A stretch of DNA of 64,000 nt, from assembly GCA_023091665.1 (NCBI GenBank), contig JALJCQ010000022.1:1-64000 (forward strand), given 5' to 3'. Shown one piece after another: positions 30,839 through 40,849 of this stretch. Numbering within the stretch: the first letter of the stretch is position 1; every line of letters begins with the position of its first letter. This DNA is from Pythium myriotylum (Eukaryota > Oomycota > Peronosporomycetes > Pythiales > Pythiaceae). The position numbers and the translations under genes are program-made. Below the pieces are notes generated by a model that ran no database searches, was not told where the DNA came from, and worked only from the letters and a program-made list of their open reading frames with translations.

Positions 30839-31936
30839 CGCTACGGACGTGTTGGTCGCACAAGTGGTGCGACTCCATCACCCACGCAAGGTCCAAGGAC
30901 ATCGCTCGAAGATCTGTCTGCACTGCTCACGTCGATCGAAGAGGAAGGCGTAGAAGATGAAGACGAAGAAGGCGAAGACGTGCAAGAACAAGGGGGAGAA
31001 GATCAAGATCAAGATCAAGATCACGAAGAGTTTGCTCTCGTCGTGAATTCAGGGGGAGAGTTGCCGACATCGTTCAAGTCGGCGATGGAATCCGACGACG
31101 CCAGCAACTGGAAGGAAGCCTGCGACTCGGAGCTCGAGTCGCTCAAGAAGAACGAGACATGGGACCTAGTCCCTTTGCCAGCCGGACGCAAGGCCATCAC
31201 CAGCAAGTGGGTGTTCAAGGTCAAGGAAACCGCCGAAGGACTCGTCGAACGGTACAAGGCTCGACTCGTTGCCAAGGGGTTCCTGCAGAAGTACGGCATC
31301 GACTTCGAAGAGACATTCGCACCCGTCGCCAAGTTCACGTCGATCCGCACCATCCTCAGCATCGCCGCTCGACACAAGCTCATGATCCATCAGATGGATG
31401 TCAAGACGGCGTTCCTGAACGGCAACCTCGACGAAGAAATCTACATGAAGCAGCCCGAAGGCTTCGTCGACCAGCACCACCCCGACTACGTGTGCAAGCT
31501 CAAGCGCTCGCTCTACGGTCTCAAGCAGTCGCCACGCATGTGGAACCAGACCATCGACGCCTTCATGCGCAAGGTCGGCTTCACCAAGTGCGAGATGGAC
31601 CACTGCGTGTACGTCAAGCGGAGCGGCTCAGCGATGATCTTCGTGGTGATCTACGTCGACGACCTCATCCTCGCCTGCAACAGCCTCGAGTTGCTCACGG
31701 CGACCAAGCGTGCACTCAGCGAACGCTTCGAGATGTCCGACCTCGGCGAACTCAAGTACTGCCTCGGCATGGAAGTTGATCAAGACCCCAAGTCCGGCGA
31801 CGTGACCATGCGGCAGACCAAGTTCCTGCAGTCGATCCTGACCAAGTTCGGCATGCAAGACTGCAAACCAGTGAGGACTCCTCAAGACCCCGGACTCAAG
31901 CTGACCAAGGCCATGTGTGAAGGTGGTTGCTGTTGA
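30839..31936 (+). pseudogene. Family A fragment (integrase tail and RT), right part of the split copy
   Basis: This continues the fragment interrupted at 26131: [10 protein letters not shown] tail, acidic [10 protein letters not shown] segment and RT through YVDD to KAMCEGGC, where an LTR cuts in at 31931 (frame stops at 31936). RNase H is missing. It shares a P-to-S change (ATPSPTQG) with the inverted fragment 32618-35950, supporting common descent of the two arms. Confidence 0.93.
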
Positions 31937-32258
31937 AGATGATGCGCCTCGAACCCTGCGTCATCATTCCAGTTGAAGCTCGGCAGTTGAAGCTCGGCTG
32001 TAGAAGATTCTCCTGCAGAAGATTCTCCGTGGAAGATTCGACATGTGGAAGATTCGACATGTGGAAGATTCTCCGTCTGGTTCTGGTTTGAATCCAGTGC
32101 CACCCATCGACTTCGTTGAAGTATCCACGAAGTCAGTTTATGTTTGCATATGTTTACGATAGGTAGGACATGCATTTGATTACGGTAGCGTAGGACACAC
32201 ACAGACGGCTTAGAGGTAGCAGCAGCGAACTAAGTCCCGATCAATTCACTTTGCATTT
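31931..32258 (+). repeat. Family A LTR (+), last ~31 bp missing, abutting an inverted LTR
   Basis: It starts exactly at TGTTGAAGATG but breaks within TTTGCATTTT, where the intact terminus of an inverted LTR begins (TGTTGGAAGG at 32259). The initiator is still present. The break is the centre of a long palindrome. Confidence 0.9.
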
Positions 32259-32617
32259 TGTTGGAAGGTCGCTTGGTTGGTGGGATGCAAAATGCAAAGT
32301 GAATTGATCGGGACTTAGTTCGCTACTGCTACCTCTAAGCCGTCTGTGTGTGTCCTACGCTACCATAATCATATGTATGTCCTACCTATCGTAAACATAT
32401 GCAAACATAAACTGACTTCGTGGATACTTCAACGAAGTCGATGGGTGGCACTGGATTCAAACCAGAACCAGACGGAGAATCTTCCACATGTCGAATCTTC
32501 CACATGTCGAATCTTCCACGGAGAATCTTCTGCAGGAGAATCTTCTACAGCCGAGCTTCAACTGCCGAGCTTCAACTGGAATGATGACGCTGGGTTCGAG
32601 GCGCATCATCTTCAACA
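32259..32617 (-). repeat. Family A LTR (-), right half of the palindrome centre
   Basis: 359 bp with intact ends, joined to the truncated plus LTR at 32258 and followed by GCAACCACC, the inverse of the sequence preceding 31931. It differs from its partner LTR at several positions although the flanking coding arms are nearly identical. Confidence 0.93.
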
Positions 32618-35600
32618 GCAACCACCTTCACACATGGCCTTGGTCAGCTTGAGTCCGGGGTCTTGAGGAGTCCTCACTGGTTTGCAGTCTTGCATGCCGA
32701 ACTTGGTCAGGATCGACTGCAGGAACTTGGTCTGCCGCATGGTCACGTCGCCGGACTTGGGGTCTTGATCAACTTCCATGCCGAGGCAGTACTTGAGTTC
32801 GCCGAGGTCGGACATCTCGAAGCGTTCGCTGAGTGCACGCTTGGTCGCCGTGAGCAACTCGAGGCTGTTGCAGGCGAGGATGAGGTCGTCGACGTAGATC
32901 ACCACGAAGATCATCGCTGAGCCGCTCCGCTTGACGTACACGCAGTGGTCCATCTCGCACTTGGTGAAGCCGACCTTGCGCATGAAGGCGTCGATGGTCT
33001 GGTTCCACATGCGTGGCGACTGCTTGAGACCGTAGAGCGAGCGCTTGAGCTTGCACACGTAGTCGGGGTGGTGCTGGTCGACGAAGCCTTCGGGCTGCTT
33101 CATGTAGATTTCTTCGTCGAGGTTGCCGTTCAGGAACGCCGTCTTGACATCCATCTGATGGATCATGAGCTTGTGTCGAGCGGCGATGCTGAGGATGGTG
33201 CGGATCGACGTGAACTTGGCGACGGGTGCGAATGTCTCTTCGAAGTCGATGCCGTACTTCTGCAGGAACCCCTTGGCAACGAGTCGAGCCTTGTACCGTT
33301 CGACGAGTCCTTCGGCGGTTTCCTTGACCTTGAACACCCACTTGCTGGTGATGGCCTTGCGTCCGGCTGGCAAAGGGACTAGGTCCCATGTCTCGTTCTT
33401 CTTGAGCGACTCGAGCTCGGAGTCGCAGGCTTCCTTCCAGTTGCTGGCGTCGTCGGATTCCATCGCCGACTTGAACGATGTCGGCAACTCTCCCCCTGAA
33501 TTCACGACGAGAGCAAACTCTTCGTGATCTTGATCTTGATCTTGATCTTCTCCCCCTTGTTCTTGCACGTCTTCGCCTTCTTCGTCTTCATCTTCTACGC
33601 CTTCCTCTTCGATCGACGTGAGCAGTGCAGACAGATCTTCGAGCGATGTCCTTGGACCTTGCGTGGGTGATGGAGTCGCACCACTTGTGCGTCCAACACG
33701 TCCGTAGCGCTTCTCAACTGGCGGTTCAGCCAGGTTCTCGAGCGAGTGCGTGCGAGAGTGGCGCTTGGACCCTGGTGCGTAGTCGACATTCGGCTGCTGG
33801 GCCGATGCTGGTGCTGCTGGACGCTGCGACCGCTGGCCCTGTTGCCACTCCGGTCGCTCGTAGCTGCGCTGACTTGGTGCTGGTGAGGCTGGCTGCTCAC
33901 CCATGTCTTCATCATCTTCGTAATCGTCGCGGAACCCGACGGACTTGCTCCAGGGTTCTTCGCGCTTGCCATCGTCGAATGTGTCTTCCATGAACTGCGC
34001 GTCTCGACTGATGACGATCCGGCCGGTTGCGATTTCTTCAAACCGATACGCCTTCTCGTGGTCCGAGTAGCCGAGGAACCGACACAAGATGGCTCGGGCG
34101 GCGAACTTCGACCGCTTCTCCTTCGGCACGTGGACGTACGCATGGCAGCCGAACACCTTGAAGTTGGCGAGCAAGGGCTTCTTCCCGTACCATTCTTCGT
34201 ACGGCGACTTGTACAAGTCTTGAGCGCGGGTCGGAAGTCGGTTGCGAACTTCGACTGCAGTCATGACGGCTTCGCCCCAGTACTCGTCGGACAAGTTGGC
34301 ATGGTGGAGCTTGCAACGACCACACTCACCGATGGTTCGGTTCATGCGCTCCGCCACACCGTTCAACTGAGGCGTGTATGGCGGCGTGACGTCGTGCTCG
34401 ATGCCACGCTTGCGACAGAACTTGGCAAGTTTGGCCGACTGGTACTCGCCGCCGCCGTCGGTTCGAAGCACCTTGACTCGACGACCGGTTTGGTTCTCGG
34501 CCCAGTTGACGAACTCGACGAACTTCTCGTAGACTTCGTCCTTGGACCGCATGAGGTACAACTTGCACAGTCGAGACTTGTCGTCGGTGAAGGTGGCAAA
34601 GTACTTCATGCCGCCGAAAGTCGGAGTCTTCATGGGGCCGGCCACATCGCTGTACACGACGTCAAGCAGATTCGCAGACCGCTTGGTCGTGCCCGACTGG
34701 AACTTGACGCGAGTCAGCTTGCCGAGTGCACAGCCTTCACAGACCTCCCACTCCTGCACAGACCCGATATCGAGTCCGTCGGCGAGGTCCTTCTTGACGA
34801 TGGCTTCGAGTCCGCTGAAGCCGATGTGACCGAGTCGGAGGTGCCAGAGGTACGACTTGGACATGGCGCGACCTCGTCTTGTACTGGTGGCGTGGGCTGC
34901 TTCAGTCGACACTGGAGACATGTTGAGCTTGAACAGACCCTTGCCGATACGAGTGCCGATGGTCCGCTTGGCGCCCTTGAGAACGACGAAGCAACCGTCC
35001 TTGTCGAACGTCACGGGAGCAACGTCCTCCGTGAATCTTCCGACCGAGAACAGGTTGCGGCTGAGCTTGGGGATATGCCACACGTTGGTGAGCAAACCCT
35101 TCTTGACACCGCTTGGAGTCTTCATCGACATGAGAATGTCTCCCACGCCAACCGCTTGGACCGTGCCATCATCGGCCAGATGCACGTCGACTGGGTCAAT
35201 CTTCTTGTAGTTCATCATGAACTGCTTGGTTCGCGACATGTGCTGAGTCGCACCCGAGTCGACCAACCACGCCGTGGATTGACTCGACTTGCCTTGGGTC
35301 TTCCCGACCGAGAACAGGTACTCGCCGGGGTCTTCATCTCGCGCAAGGTTCGCTCGCTGGAACCGTTGCCGAGGGTTGCCGTTTCCGTTGCCGTTGCCGT
35401 TGCCGCCGGAGTTGCCGTTGCCGTTGCCGTTGCCGTTGTCCTTGACACGCGAGTGGCACTCCGCGGCCCAATGACCGATCTTGCCGCAGTAGTTGCACGT
35501 GCCAGTCTTCTTGACTGCACGGCCCTTGGGCTTCGCGTCACTTGTCATGAACGCTTGGCCAAGCGTGGCTCCGTCGCCACCTTGCTCCTTGCGCTTCATG

Positions 35601-35950
35601 TCTTCATGGAGCAGCCGAGACGTCACGAGTTCCCACGTGAGCGCGTCGACACGCGACTCCAACGCCGTGATGAGGAACTGGTACGACTCGCTGAGACTGC
35701 CGAGAAGCGTGATCACCAAGTCGTCTTCGCTGACCGGAGCGCCGACTGCGTCGAGTTGCTCGGCCAGGGTCTTGAGCTTGTTGATGTGCGTGAGCACATC
35801 GTCACCTTCTTCCATCATGGTCGTGAAGAAACGACGACGAAGAAAGAGCTTGTTGGCAAGGCTCTTCTTCTCGAAGTGTTCTTCCAGTCTTGACCATGCA
35901 TCTTGCGCACCACTCGCCGACCGAACCAGCGGGAGCTGCGAGTCTTCCAT
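32618..35950 (-). pseudogene. Family A fragment, mid-gag to RT, inverted partner of 23858-31930
   Basis: On the minus strand it begins MEDSQLPLV (ATG 35948-35950) after an LTR, with CCHC knuckle, NG spacer, protease, complete integrase, tail, and RT through YVDD to KAMCEGGC at 32618. Both breakpoints equal those of the plus-strand fragment 23858-31930. Differences include a 33-bp deletion in the acidic tail ([11 protein letters not shown]) and Y instead of N in the GKKPLL motif, making it a mosaic of two subtypes. Gag N-terminus and RNase H are missing. Confidence 0.93.
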
Positions 35951-35951
35951 C

Positions 35952-36296
35952 TGTTGAAAGGTCGCTTGGTTGGTGGGATGCAAAATGCAAAGTGAATTGA
36001 TCGGGACTTAGTTCGCTACTGCTACCTCTAAGCCGTCTGTGTGTGTCCTACGCTACCATAATCATATGTATGTCCTAATTATCGTAAACATATGCAAACA
36101 TAAACTGACTTCGTGGATACTTCAACGAAGTCGATGGGTGGCACTGGATTCAAACCAGAACCAGACGGAGAATCTTCCACATGTCGAATCTTCCACATGT
36201 CGAATCTTCCACGGAGAATCTTCTGCAGGAGAATCTTCTACAGCCGAGCTTCAACTGGAATGATGACGCTGGGTTCGAGGCGCATCATCTTCAACA
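35952..36296 (-). repeat. Family A LTR (-), 345-bp variant
   Basis: It lacks one copy of the 14-bp direct repeat (CAGTTGAAGCTCGG) present twice in most copies. The left flank in the fragment's own sense is GATGG; the right flank is GTCCG (36297-36301). Confidence 0.92.
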
Positions 36297-36492
36297 GTCC
36301 GACCTCGGCGAACTCAAGTACTGCCTCGGCATGGAAGTTGATCAAGACCCCAAGTCCGGCGACGTGACCATGCGGCAGACCAAGTTCCTGCAGTCGATCC
36401 TGACCAAGTTCGGCATGCAAGACTGCAAACCAGTGAGGACTCCTCAAGACCCCGGACTCAAGCTGACCAAGGCCATGTGTGAAGGTGGTTGC
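36297..36492 (+). pseudogene. 196-bp family A RT scrap between two LTRs
   Basis: It encodes only [11 protein letters not shown] to KAMCEGGC of the RT region, in frame. The right breakpoint is the same GGTTGC used at 31930 and 32618; the left breakpoint (GTCCG) is unique in the window. Confidence 0.9.
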
Positions 36493-36835
36493 TGTTGAAG
36501 ATGATGCGCCTCGAACCCAGCGTCATCATTCCAGTTGAAGCTCGGCAGTTGAAGCTCGGCTGTAGAAGATTCTCCTGCAGAAGATTCTCCGTGGAAGATT
36601 CGACATGTGGAAGATTCTCCGTCTGGTTCTGGTTTGAATCCAGTGCCACCCATCGACTTCGTTGAAGTTTCCACGAAGTCAGTTTATGTTTGCATATGTT
36701 TACGATAGGTAGGACATACATATGATTATGGTAGCGTAGGACACACACAGACGGCTTAGAGGTAGCAGTAGCGAACTAAGTCCCGATCAATTCACTTTGC
36801 ATTTTGCATCCCACCAACCAAGCGACCTTCCAACA
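36493..36835 (+). repeat. Family A LTR (+), 343-bp variant bordering a chromovirus remnant
   Basis: It lacks one ~16-bp GACATGTGGAAGATTC unit, leaving four GAAGATTC motifs. It is followed by CGCTG (36836-36840) and unrelated Ty3/gypsy sequence. No matching 5-mer precedes the LTR at 40487 (GAGAA). Confidence 0.92.
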
Positions 36836-36836
36836 C

Positions 36837-37545
36837 GCTGGGCACAATGGTGTGCTGGTTTTCGACGACCGTCCCAGCAACATGGTTCATCTTGCTCCGG
36901 TGTCAGACACCTGCACAGGTCTCGACTGTGCACGAGTGTTCGTTGACGTCGTATTCCGTCTCCACGACCCGATTCGACTGTCTCTGATCGGGATCCCACG
37001 TTGACGAGCGACTTATGGGAGGGACTTTTCCAAATCCTGGGCTCCAGGCTCGACATGTCGACGACGGACCATCCGGAGACCGATGGTCAGACCGAGCATG
37101 CCAACCGGGTCGTGGAGGATATCCTCCGCTCGTATTGTGCGAGTGACCCACTCTCGTGGTGCTGGAGTTCGCCATGAACAACTCTGTTCATGCCTCGACA
37201 GGTCTGTCGCCGTTCTTCGTGAACGGTTTGAGACACCCAGCGTTGCCGCTCTGTCTCATGGGCAGTGCCCAGTCTGGTGGGGGGAGGGCCTCGGCAATTA
37301 CTTGCCTCCCACTTGGAAGTTGTTTCCAAGTCGGCGGAGCGCCGCAAGATCGACGTGTTCTTGTCGACACGTGTGGATGTCATCACCCGCGTGCGTGACG
37401 CGATGGTAGCTGCCCAAGATGCTCAGAAGGAACAAGCCGACAAGCACGGTAGAACACGCATGTGTTCAAGCCAGGCGACTTTGTGCTTGTCAGCACGTAA
37501 AACCTGTCTCAGAATGCTGTGTCCAGCATGGGCAGCTCGAAGCTA
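36837..37545 (+). pseudogene. Ty3/gypsy integrase, frameshifted
   Basis: Three successive frames give one integrase. Frame one has GVLVFDDRPSNMVHLAPV with first catalytic Asp at 36867-36869. Frame two has SDRDP (Asp at 36986-36988) and HPETDGQTEHANR with the catalytic Glu at 37094-37096. Frame three has EFAMNNSVHASTGLSPFFVN from about 37147, followed after a further shift by the RVDVITRVRDAM helix region (about 37370-37480). All three acidic residues are present, but at least three frameshifts separate the blocks. The HPxTDGQTE motif separates this from the Copia integrases around it. Confidence 0.85.
37544..37545. repeat. TA target duplication, left
   Basis: It precedes the left inverted repeat of the DNA transposon. 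The right TA is at 39781-39782. Duplicated TA is the hallmark of IS630/Tc1/mariner/pogo-type integration. Confidence 0.8.
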
Positions 37546-39780
37546 CACTGTTTCCTGCAATTAGTCTGCGCAGAGTATTTTTTGTGATCGGGGTGGCGGG
37601 AGCATCACGTGAAATGGTCTGAGGTCTGCGCAGACGAATTCCGCGGACCAACTTTGCCCATGTGACGTGTGAGAAAAATATGTGACGTGTGAAAGTCTTT
37701 GAGATGGAAATTAAACAACGGCTACTCGACCCTCGTCAGCATCGGACAAGTCTCCCGGAGAGTCACTGCACGACTGGTCCGCGGTATGTTCTGATGCACT
37801 GTCGTGGGCTGCAGCCTCTTGACCCTTCGCCCTTTTCTTTCCTTTGGGTGGCGGTGGGGTGGGTTTGAGGCCGTCGAAGTTCACTTTGTACTTATCGACG
37901 ATGAGTTGGAGCTCCTTCTTCAACTGCTCTGACCGCCACTCCCCGTCAACGTCTCTGGCAAGGCCACAATGGATCATGCGTAGTTGACTCCGTCGATCGT
38001 TTTTGCGTTTACTTCTTTGACGACCGCAGCGCCAAGTTCGAGATAGTAGTATTTGCCGGGGGTTTTGATCTTGCCAGACCACTCGCCGGCCGCGTTTGGT
38101 TGATCGAGTCTTTTGCTCGCTTTGATGTAGTCGTATTTTGTGCTCTCCCATTTCTGGCTCCATATCTCTTTGATTTTTTTAATCACGAAGGTTTCTGAGG
38201 GCTGACAGAGATGTGTTGCGTTCGCAGGAAAGTATCGCACATCAATGTTTCTTGTCACTAAAACCGCTTTGACCTCAGGTGATGACCCGTGGCCGCTTGC
38301 ATTGTCCACGAACAATTCTTTCTGTTCGGCAGCGTGGAGTTGCAGCGGACGTCCTGAATCCACTCACCAAACTTCCGCTTGTCCATCCAACCTTGGGCTG
38401 CGAGCGATAACAAATACCCTTCACATCATCTGGCACATCCCTGATGGGATAGCTCGATTTGTCGTTTTTGAATATCATCATTGGGGTGCAAAGGCGGGCT
38501 GCGCTGCCACCGCATAGTTTGACGACCATCGTCATCCCCTCTCCTCCAGACACAACGTCCATGTACTTGATTTCCTCATCACCACGAAAACCGAGAGTTT
38601 TACCGTTGTCCATGTCCACCATGAAGTGCGTTTCGTCCATGTTAGTAATCGTATCGTCATCGAGAACCTTTGCATCAAAATCTCTCTTCAGCTGACCAAG
38701 GTCGTACGCCACAGACCGCTCGATAAATTCAGTCTTGATGGCACTCACACTCTTTATGTTTTTTTTTTCTTGGTACGATGTTGCACTTGTCACAGAAGTG
38801 TTGGACCCACCGGATATTGATCTTGTCCAAGATGAGCTTTCCGTCTTTGTCTCTCGTAGCCATGTTGAATTTTTCCGATGTTGATGACTGGATGATCCAC
38901 CTCGCAGCCTGCTCCAACAACCGATGCGAGAGCTTCACACCGAGCTTGCGCAGCAAATTGAATTCATCTTTGGGTATGGGTAGATCCACTTGACCCACTC
39001 ACTAGGCTTTCTACCACAGCCGGGTGCGGCCTTTATCATCATTTGCTTGACTTGGTTCGGGTGCAGCTGCACCACACTCACGCGCTTCGTCTTCAGGAGC
39101 TTATCACGATTGTTCCACCACTGACGAGCTTTTTCTTGGTTGGCGTGTTTGGTGCAAGAGCGAAAATACGCAGGAAACTGATCGAGTGCGATCGCTCTGA
39201 AGTTCGTCTCACCCTTTTTTTCTCTTGTTCAATCACCCAGAGCACCACTTCTCGCTTGTGTGCCAATGGCACGACATGCTGAGCAACACGATCCCCCTTG
39301 GCACGACTACGCTTGGTCGTCACAGGGTTCGAACGTGTTGCAGGTGGCGTCATCTTGTGCTGGGGGGCTGTTTGGGTGTACCGGGCGTTCGTTTTGCTTG
39401 GCTGCCTTCGCCGCAGTGATGTTGCAGGGCTCGCACCGCACAAAGCCGCCGTATCCTCCCGTGATTGGCGTGCCGCAAAAGACGTGGCAGCGGCGCCCGC
39501 AACGATCACAACGGTGCGACACATCGCTCGCATCATCGGCACAGGTTGGGCACGACTCCATCTTGTGTGTTGCGGTATCGCGGCTTCAGTGAGTTTTGAG
39601 AGAGCACAGCACAGACACCAGCGTCCGGCGACAGTCTGGATACCCCAGTTCTATTTGTGGCATCGCAAGGGCATCGCAATGCCGCACTGATGCAGAGCGA
39701 TCGTTCTCTCTGATCTTTCTTTGACTGTGAAACCGACGCGCAGACTAATTATCAACTCAGACTAATTGCAGTTAACGATG
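37546..39780 (-). mobile_element. 2.2-kb IS630/Tc1/mariner/pogo-type DNA transposon, decayed
   Basis: Terminal inverted repeats of 23 bp (37546-37568 and 39758-39780, 19 of 23 matching, core CTGCAATTAGTCTG) flanked by TA. Inside is a broken minus-strand transposase. A second, inner copy of the repeat core (CGCAGACTAATTATC) lies just inside the right end at about 39739-39753. It is inserted in the gypsy integrase between codons for SKL and LPRY. Confidence 0.82.
37711..39561 (-). pseudogene. PHD-finger DDE transposase, multiply frameshifted
   Basis: It starts at ATG 39559-39561 with a C4HC3 zinc finger (CPTC...CDRC...HVFC...CEPC), which fits PHD spacing. A basic, helix-turn-helix-like region follows in another frame (TKRSRAKGD, HKREVVLWVIEQEKK). 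The catalytic domain has ITNMDETHF (first Asp 38635-38637), FVDNASGH (second Asp 38304-38306) and QPSETFVIKKIK. The third acidic residue is Glu at 38193-38195, where relatives I recall have Asp. A Lys/Pro-rich, acidic C-terminus ends in a stop near 37711. At least four frameshifts are needed to connect these blocks. This transposase type is familiar from Phytophthora genomes. Confidence 0.78.
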
Positions 39781-39782
39781 TA
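39781..39782. repeat. TA target duplication, right
   Basis: It follows the right inverted repeat at 39758-39780. Gypsy coding resumes with CTGCCGAGATAT. Confidence 0.8.
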
Positions 39783-40455
39783 CTGCCGAGATATATCGGC
39801 CCGTTCAAGGTGTTGAAGCGGAGTGGAAACTCCTACAGGGTCGACCTGCCAACACGGTTGCAGACGCACCCGACGTACTACGTCGGCTCTTCGTCATGAA
39901 GAATCCACGGACGAAGAGTCGTCGGAAACAATTCCAAGCGGAGTTGGGGTCGATATACGACTACCCGCAGTCGTGCACGAGAGCGTGCCCGTCATGGACG
40001 ATTCCTCGGGCGACTCTATCGCGATGCAGGATTCTGCAAGTGGCGTGGCTAGTCCACACGGCGAAGCGCCAAGACGCTCGGCACGGCTTGCTCAAGCCCG
40101 TCGAAGTTCGACATGGTCGTCGGATGCGACAATAGTGTCGTCAGCACGACCTCGGGTTACGATTGCCAAACCCGAAGGAGCACGTCGGGTCCCCGACACT
40201 GGTGTCAAGACCAGAAGGAAAGCGCTGCGACCGGTGCGCGCTCCTTTGCCTGTGATCGACAGGAATGGCGAACGCCATTATCACGTCGAGTCTCTCGACA
40301 GTGTGCGTGTGCACAATGGCGTCCGCCAGCTCTTGGTCAAGTGGCTTGGATATCCAAGCAACCAGAGCTCCTGGGTGGATGAGAGTATTCTCAGGCAAGA
40401 TTGCTCTGATCTTGTTCGCGCATGCGAACATGATCATCCTGGATGGTTCCAGTAG
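39783..40455 (+). pseudogene. Ty3/gypsy integrase C-terminus with chromodomain, one frameshift
   Basis: It opens with LPRYIGPFKVLKR (GPF/Y-type module) in one frame, then shifts by about 39,895 into a frame running to a stop at 40453-40455. That part holds an acidic/Arg-rich linker (RRSARLAQARRS) and a C-terminal chromodomain (YHVESLDSVRVHNGV, LLVKWLGYP, SSWVDES). Chromodomains at this position define chromoviruses and tether integration to specific histone marks. The chromodomain itself is uninterrupted. There is no start codon belonging to the real protein. Confidence 0.83.
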
Positions 40456-40486
40456 GTGGGACCGACCACCTCCATCAAGATGAGAA

Positions 40487-40845
40487 TGTTGAAGATGATG
40501 CGCCTCGAACCCAGCGTCATCATTCCAGTTGAAGCTCGGCAGTTGAAGCTCGGCTGTAGAAGATTCTCCTGCAGAAGATTCTCCGTGGAAGATTCGACAT
40601 GTGGAAGATTCGACATGTGGAAGATTTTCCGTCTGGTTCTGGTTTGAATCCAGTGCCACCCATCGACTTCGTTGAAGTATCCACGAAGTCAGTCTATGTT
40701 TGCATATGTTTACGATAGATAGGACATACATTTGATTATGGTAGCGTAGGACACACACAGACGGCTTAGAGGTAGCAGTAGCGAACTAAGTCCCGATCAA
40801 TTCACTTTGCATTTTGCATCCCACCAACCAAGCGACCTTCCAACA
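40487..40845 (+). repeat. Family A LTR (+), 5' LTR of copy 40487-45515
   Basis: 359 bp. It is preceded by chromovirus-derived sequence ending GAGAA (40482-40486) and followed by the primer-binding site at 40846. Confidence 0.95.
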
Positions 40846-40849
40846 GGTT

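Larger units (their letters stand above)
30839..33709. repeat. 2.87-kb near-perfect palindrome (two 1,420-bp arms, ~31-bp asymmetry at the centre)
   Basis: The left arm 30839-32258 and right arm 32259-33709 read as reverse complements of family A tail, RT and LTR sequence. Arm lengths agree exactly once the 31 bp missing from the left LTR are allowed for. Beyond 30838 the left arm is interrupted by family B; its inverted partner continues unbroken to 36296. Confidence 0.88.
36836..40486 (+). mobile_element. 3' remnant of a Ty3/gypsy chromovirus-like retrotransposon, split by a DNA transposon
   Basis: 36836-37545 holds integrase, and 39783-40455 holds the integrase C-terminal region and a chromodomain. 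RT, gag and both LTRs are absent, and 36836 and 40486 abut family A LTRs. Several frameshifts make it inactive. Removing 37546-39782 restores the reading SKLLPRY, typical of this family, across the junction. Confidence 0.85.

Noticed and set aside
30839..33709. Palindromes and identical tandem units as pure assembly errors
   Set aside because: Cannot be excluded without reads, but the arms and units carry distinguishing substitutions (LTR variants, the 33-bp deletion, family B in only one arm), which a simple duplication artefact would not create.
36113..36367. Many small ORFs in LTRs (such as [12 protein letters not shown] and MCVLRYHNQMYVLP types) repeated across the window
   Set aside because: They recur in every LTR in several frames and on both strands, are disrupted by LTR repeat-number changes, and have no conserved domain.
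39225..39690. Plus-strand ORFs of 64-130 codons inside the DNA transposon
   Set aside because: They lie opposite the PHD-finger/HTH part of the transposase, which has recognisable motifs on the minus strand.
36836..40486. Host gene island between Copia copies
   Set aside because: All recognisable coding is gypsy integrase/chromodomain or DDE transposase; nothing resembles a cellular gene.
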